DNA of 5,933 bases, taken from Candidatus Omnitrophica bacterium CG02_land_8_20_14_3_00__42_8. Its GTDB lineage: Bacteria; Omnitrophota; Gorgyraeia; Gorgyraeales; Gorgyraeaceae. The stretch's first letter is position 1, and each line of letters starts with the position of its first letter. This document shows positions 5,107 to 5,933 of the stretch, one piece after another. The stretch is taken from assembly GCA_002780805.1 (NCBI GenBank), contig PEUD01000132.1, positions 1 to 5,933 of the forward strand, written 5' to 3'. The notes below the pieces were generated by a model. That model was given only the letters and a program-made list of their open reading frames with translations. It was not told where the DNA came from and searched no databases. The translations under genes and the position numbers were made by a program.

Positions 5107-5514
5107 TTAAAAATGTAATTCCATCGCTCTCGGCGGGCAAGCCTTTATGCAGAGCTCACATGCAATGCACTTTGTATCATAAAACAGCACCTTGCGGGTC
5201 AACGGGTCCGTAACAAGAGCGCCTGTCGGGCAGATCGGCACGCATGCGCCGCAATAAGTGCATTTCGTTTCATTTCTCTTTATATCTTTTGAAAGAGGCT
5301 GAATAATCACGCCTAGAGATTTTGCATACTTTAAAGCTTTTTCAAAATTGGAATCCTCTCCTTTGAGTTCAAGGACCATAAGGCCTTCTTCTTTTGGAGT
5401 AATATATGCCTTTAATATATTAAATTCCAGGTTAAAATCTTTTACCATTTTATATACTATCGGCTGATCTACCAGCTTGTGAGGAAATTTTAAAACAATT
5501 CTTTTAGAGTCCAT
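5107..5514 (-). CDS. NIL-domain ferredoxin (two [4Fe-4S]), homocysteine/sulfide assimilation type
   Basis: This is a 135-residue soluble protein. Residues about 3-73 form a NIL domain (the small ACT-like fold also found at the C-terminus of methionine ABC importer ATPases). They are followed by a dicluster ferredoxin with C85xxC88xxC91xxxC95P and C116xxC119xxC122xxxC126P. In Methanosarcina a homologous NIL-ferredoxin (MA1822) works with a COG1900 protein to form homocysteine from aspartate semialdehyde and sulfide, and a COG2122 protein (MA1715) assists sulfide use. The COG2122 gene lies directly upstream here, supporting the same role by inference. I chose ATG 5514, which has a GGGAGG Shine-Dalgarno sequence 10 nt upstream. 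A longer frame from TTG 5568 would translate repeat DNA. Confidence 0.87.
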   Translation of the reverse strand: MDSKRIVLKFPHKLVDQPIVYKMVKDFNLEFNILKAYITPKEEGLMVLELKGEDSNFEKALKYAKSLGVIIQPLSKDIKRNETKCTYCGACVPICPTGALVTDPLTRKVLFYDTKCIACELCIKACPPRAMELHF

Positions 5515-5524
5515 GTCAGCACTG

Positions 5525-5530
5525 CCTCCC
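5525..5530 (-). promoter_or_regulatory. Shine-Dalgarno site for the NIL-ferredoxin gene
   Basis: GGGAGG on the minus strand lies 10 nt before ATG 5514. It is the best ribosome binding site in the window and abuts the base of the hairpin at 5530-5552. Confidence 0.75.
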
Positions 5531-5552
5531 AAATTTTGTGAAACAAAATTTG
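5530..5552. repeat. Perfect AT-rich hairpin adjoining the NIL-ferredoxin ribosome binding site
   Basis: CAAATTTTGT (5530-5539) pairs perfectly with ACAAAATTTG (5543-5552) around a 3-nt loop. In the minus-strand transcript the stem ends exactly where the Shine-Dalgarno sequence begins. It could be an mRNA leader structure, a protein-binding palindrome, or another mobile repeat. No T-run follows, so it is not a terminator in this direction. Confidence 0.75.
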
Positions 5553-5557
5553 ATCCC

Positions 5558-5592
5558 GAGTCCGCCAAAGTTCTATGGCGGGCGAGGGACTC
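5558..5592. repeat. GC-rich intergenic palindromic repeat
   Basis: GAGTCC (5558-5563) pairs with GGACTC (5587-5592), and CCGCCA (5562-5567) pairs with TGGCGG (5576-5581), giving a nested, slightly asymmetric hairpin. Its GC-rich composition contrasts with the neighbouring AT-rich hairpin. It lies 6 nt after the COG2122 stop codon. It looks like a dispersed intergenic repeat unit, but no second copy is in the window. Confidence 0.65.
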
Positions 5593-5598
5593 TTTTGT

Positions 5599-5933
5599 CT
5601 AAGCTAATTCTATGTCTCCTATGCTCCCGAAATATTTCCCAAGTATTGCTGCAGCGCCTTTAACCCCTTTTATTGAAATCGCGAATTCAAGACCAGGCGC
5701 AATGTCTTTCTTCTCTTTAATTCTGTTGCATGCTGCGGTTGCAACAGCATCTGCCAGAATCGCAGACTTAGCCATTATAACACAGGCGTCTGCTTTTCCA
5801 AAGCTTAAAGAGTGGCCAACTGTCCCGGAAGACGTGCAGATCCCGACAGGTGTATCTTCCGGTTTTATTTTTATAAAAATCTTGTTAGAGATAGGCGAAT
5901 CGCCTGCGTAAACCGCAACCGTGCGAACCTTAT
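5599..5933 (-). CDS. UPF0280/COG2122 family protein (ApbE-like), 5' end outside window
   Basis: The C-terminal 110 residues are visible and end at TAG 5599-5601. The stretch GICTSSGTVGHSLSFGKADA (fragment residues 30-49), followed by AKSAILADAVATAACN, is the signature region of the COG2122/UPF0280 family, distantly related to the flavin transferase ApbE. The usual glycine before the Asn in this motif appears as Cys (AACN). The Methanosarcina member MA1715 is reported to promote efficient sulfide assimilation, and the adjacent NIL-ferredoxin fits that pathway. A COG1900 gene would be expected nearby, possibly beyond the right edge. Family membership is clear; the biochemical function is inferred. 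Confidence 0.88.
   Translation of the reverse strand, partial: KVRTVAVYAGDSPISNKIFIKIKPEDTPVGICTSSGTVGHSLSFGKADACVIMAKSAILADAVATAACNRIKEKKDIAPGLEFAISIKGVKGAAAILGKYFGSIGDIELA

Noticed and set aside
5104..5116. ACATT/AATGT inverted repeat at the end of the NIL-ferredoxin gene as a terminator
   Set aside because: A 5-bp AT-only stem is too weak and overlaps the stop codon and the -35 box.
5515..5568. TTG start at 5568 extending the NIL-ferredoxin by 18 residues
   Set aside because: The extension crosses two hairpin repeats, while ATG 5514 has a strong Shine-Dalgarno site and begins the NIL domain directly.

Overview
The window looks like chromosomal DNA of an anaerobic bacterium. All supported genes lie on the minus strand, so transcription runs from high to low coordinates. 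The base composition is AT-leaning, the proteins are rich in iron-sulfur motifs, and nearly every noncoding gap carries a short palindromic repeat. That combination suggests an uncultivated anaerobic lineage (Omnitrophota, Elusimicrobiota or similar), but the phylum is only a guess.

The right end (5107-5933) holds two genes: the 3' part of a COG2122/UPF0280 (ApbE-like) gene and a complete NIL-domain/two-[4Fe-4S] ferredoxin gene. Homologues of both are implicated in sulfide assimilation into homocysteine in methanogens. The spacer between them carries two hairpin-forming repeats, one abutting the ferredoxin Shine-Dalgarno site.

A strong sigma70-type promoter (TTGACA-N16-TATTAT, 5077-5104) sits just behind the ferredoxin stop codon and starts a seven-gene operon. 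In transcription order the genes are: a sulfhydrogenase-beta/AsrA-like iron-sulfur protein (5030-4011); a sulfhydrogenase-gamma/AsrB-like FAD, NAD(P) and [2Fe-2S] protein (3979-3155); a HycB/CooF-like polyferredoxin (3098-2616); a NuoH/EchB-type membrane subunit (2619-1705); a NuoB/EchC-type [4Fe-4S] small subunit (1632-1183); a NuoC/EchD-type subunit (1109-675); and a [NiFe] hydrogenase large subunit (592 to beyond position 1) that carries the N-terminal nickel-binding CxxC motif.

Together these genes suggest a group 4 (energy-converting, membrane-bound) [NiFe] hydrogenase. Its electron-input arm appears to be a flavin-based NAD(P)H-linked module of the kind usually found with soluble sulfhydrogenases and anaerobic sulfite reductase. 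Electrons could pass between NAD(P)(H) or ferredoxin and protons/H2, with ion movement through the NuoH-like subunit. No NuoL/M-type pump subunit is visible; one could lie beyond the left edge.

All five noncoding gaps inside the operon contain palindromes. Four of the gaps carry members of two repeat families whose arms vary between copies but stay complementary. One perfect 46-bp palindrome supplies the last codons and the stop codon of the hydrogenase small subunit. No tRNA, rRNA, CRISPR array or transposase gene was found.
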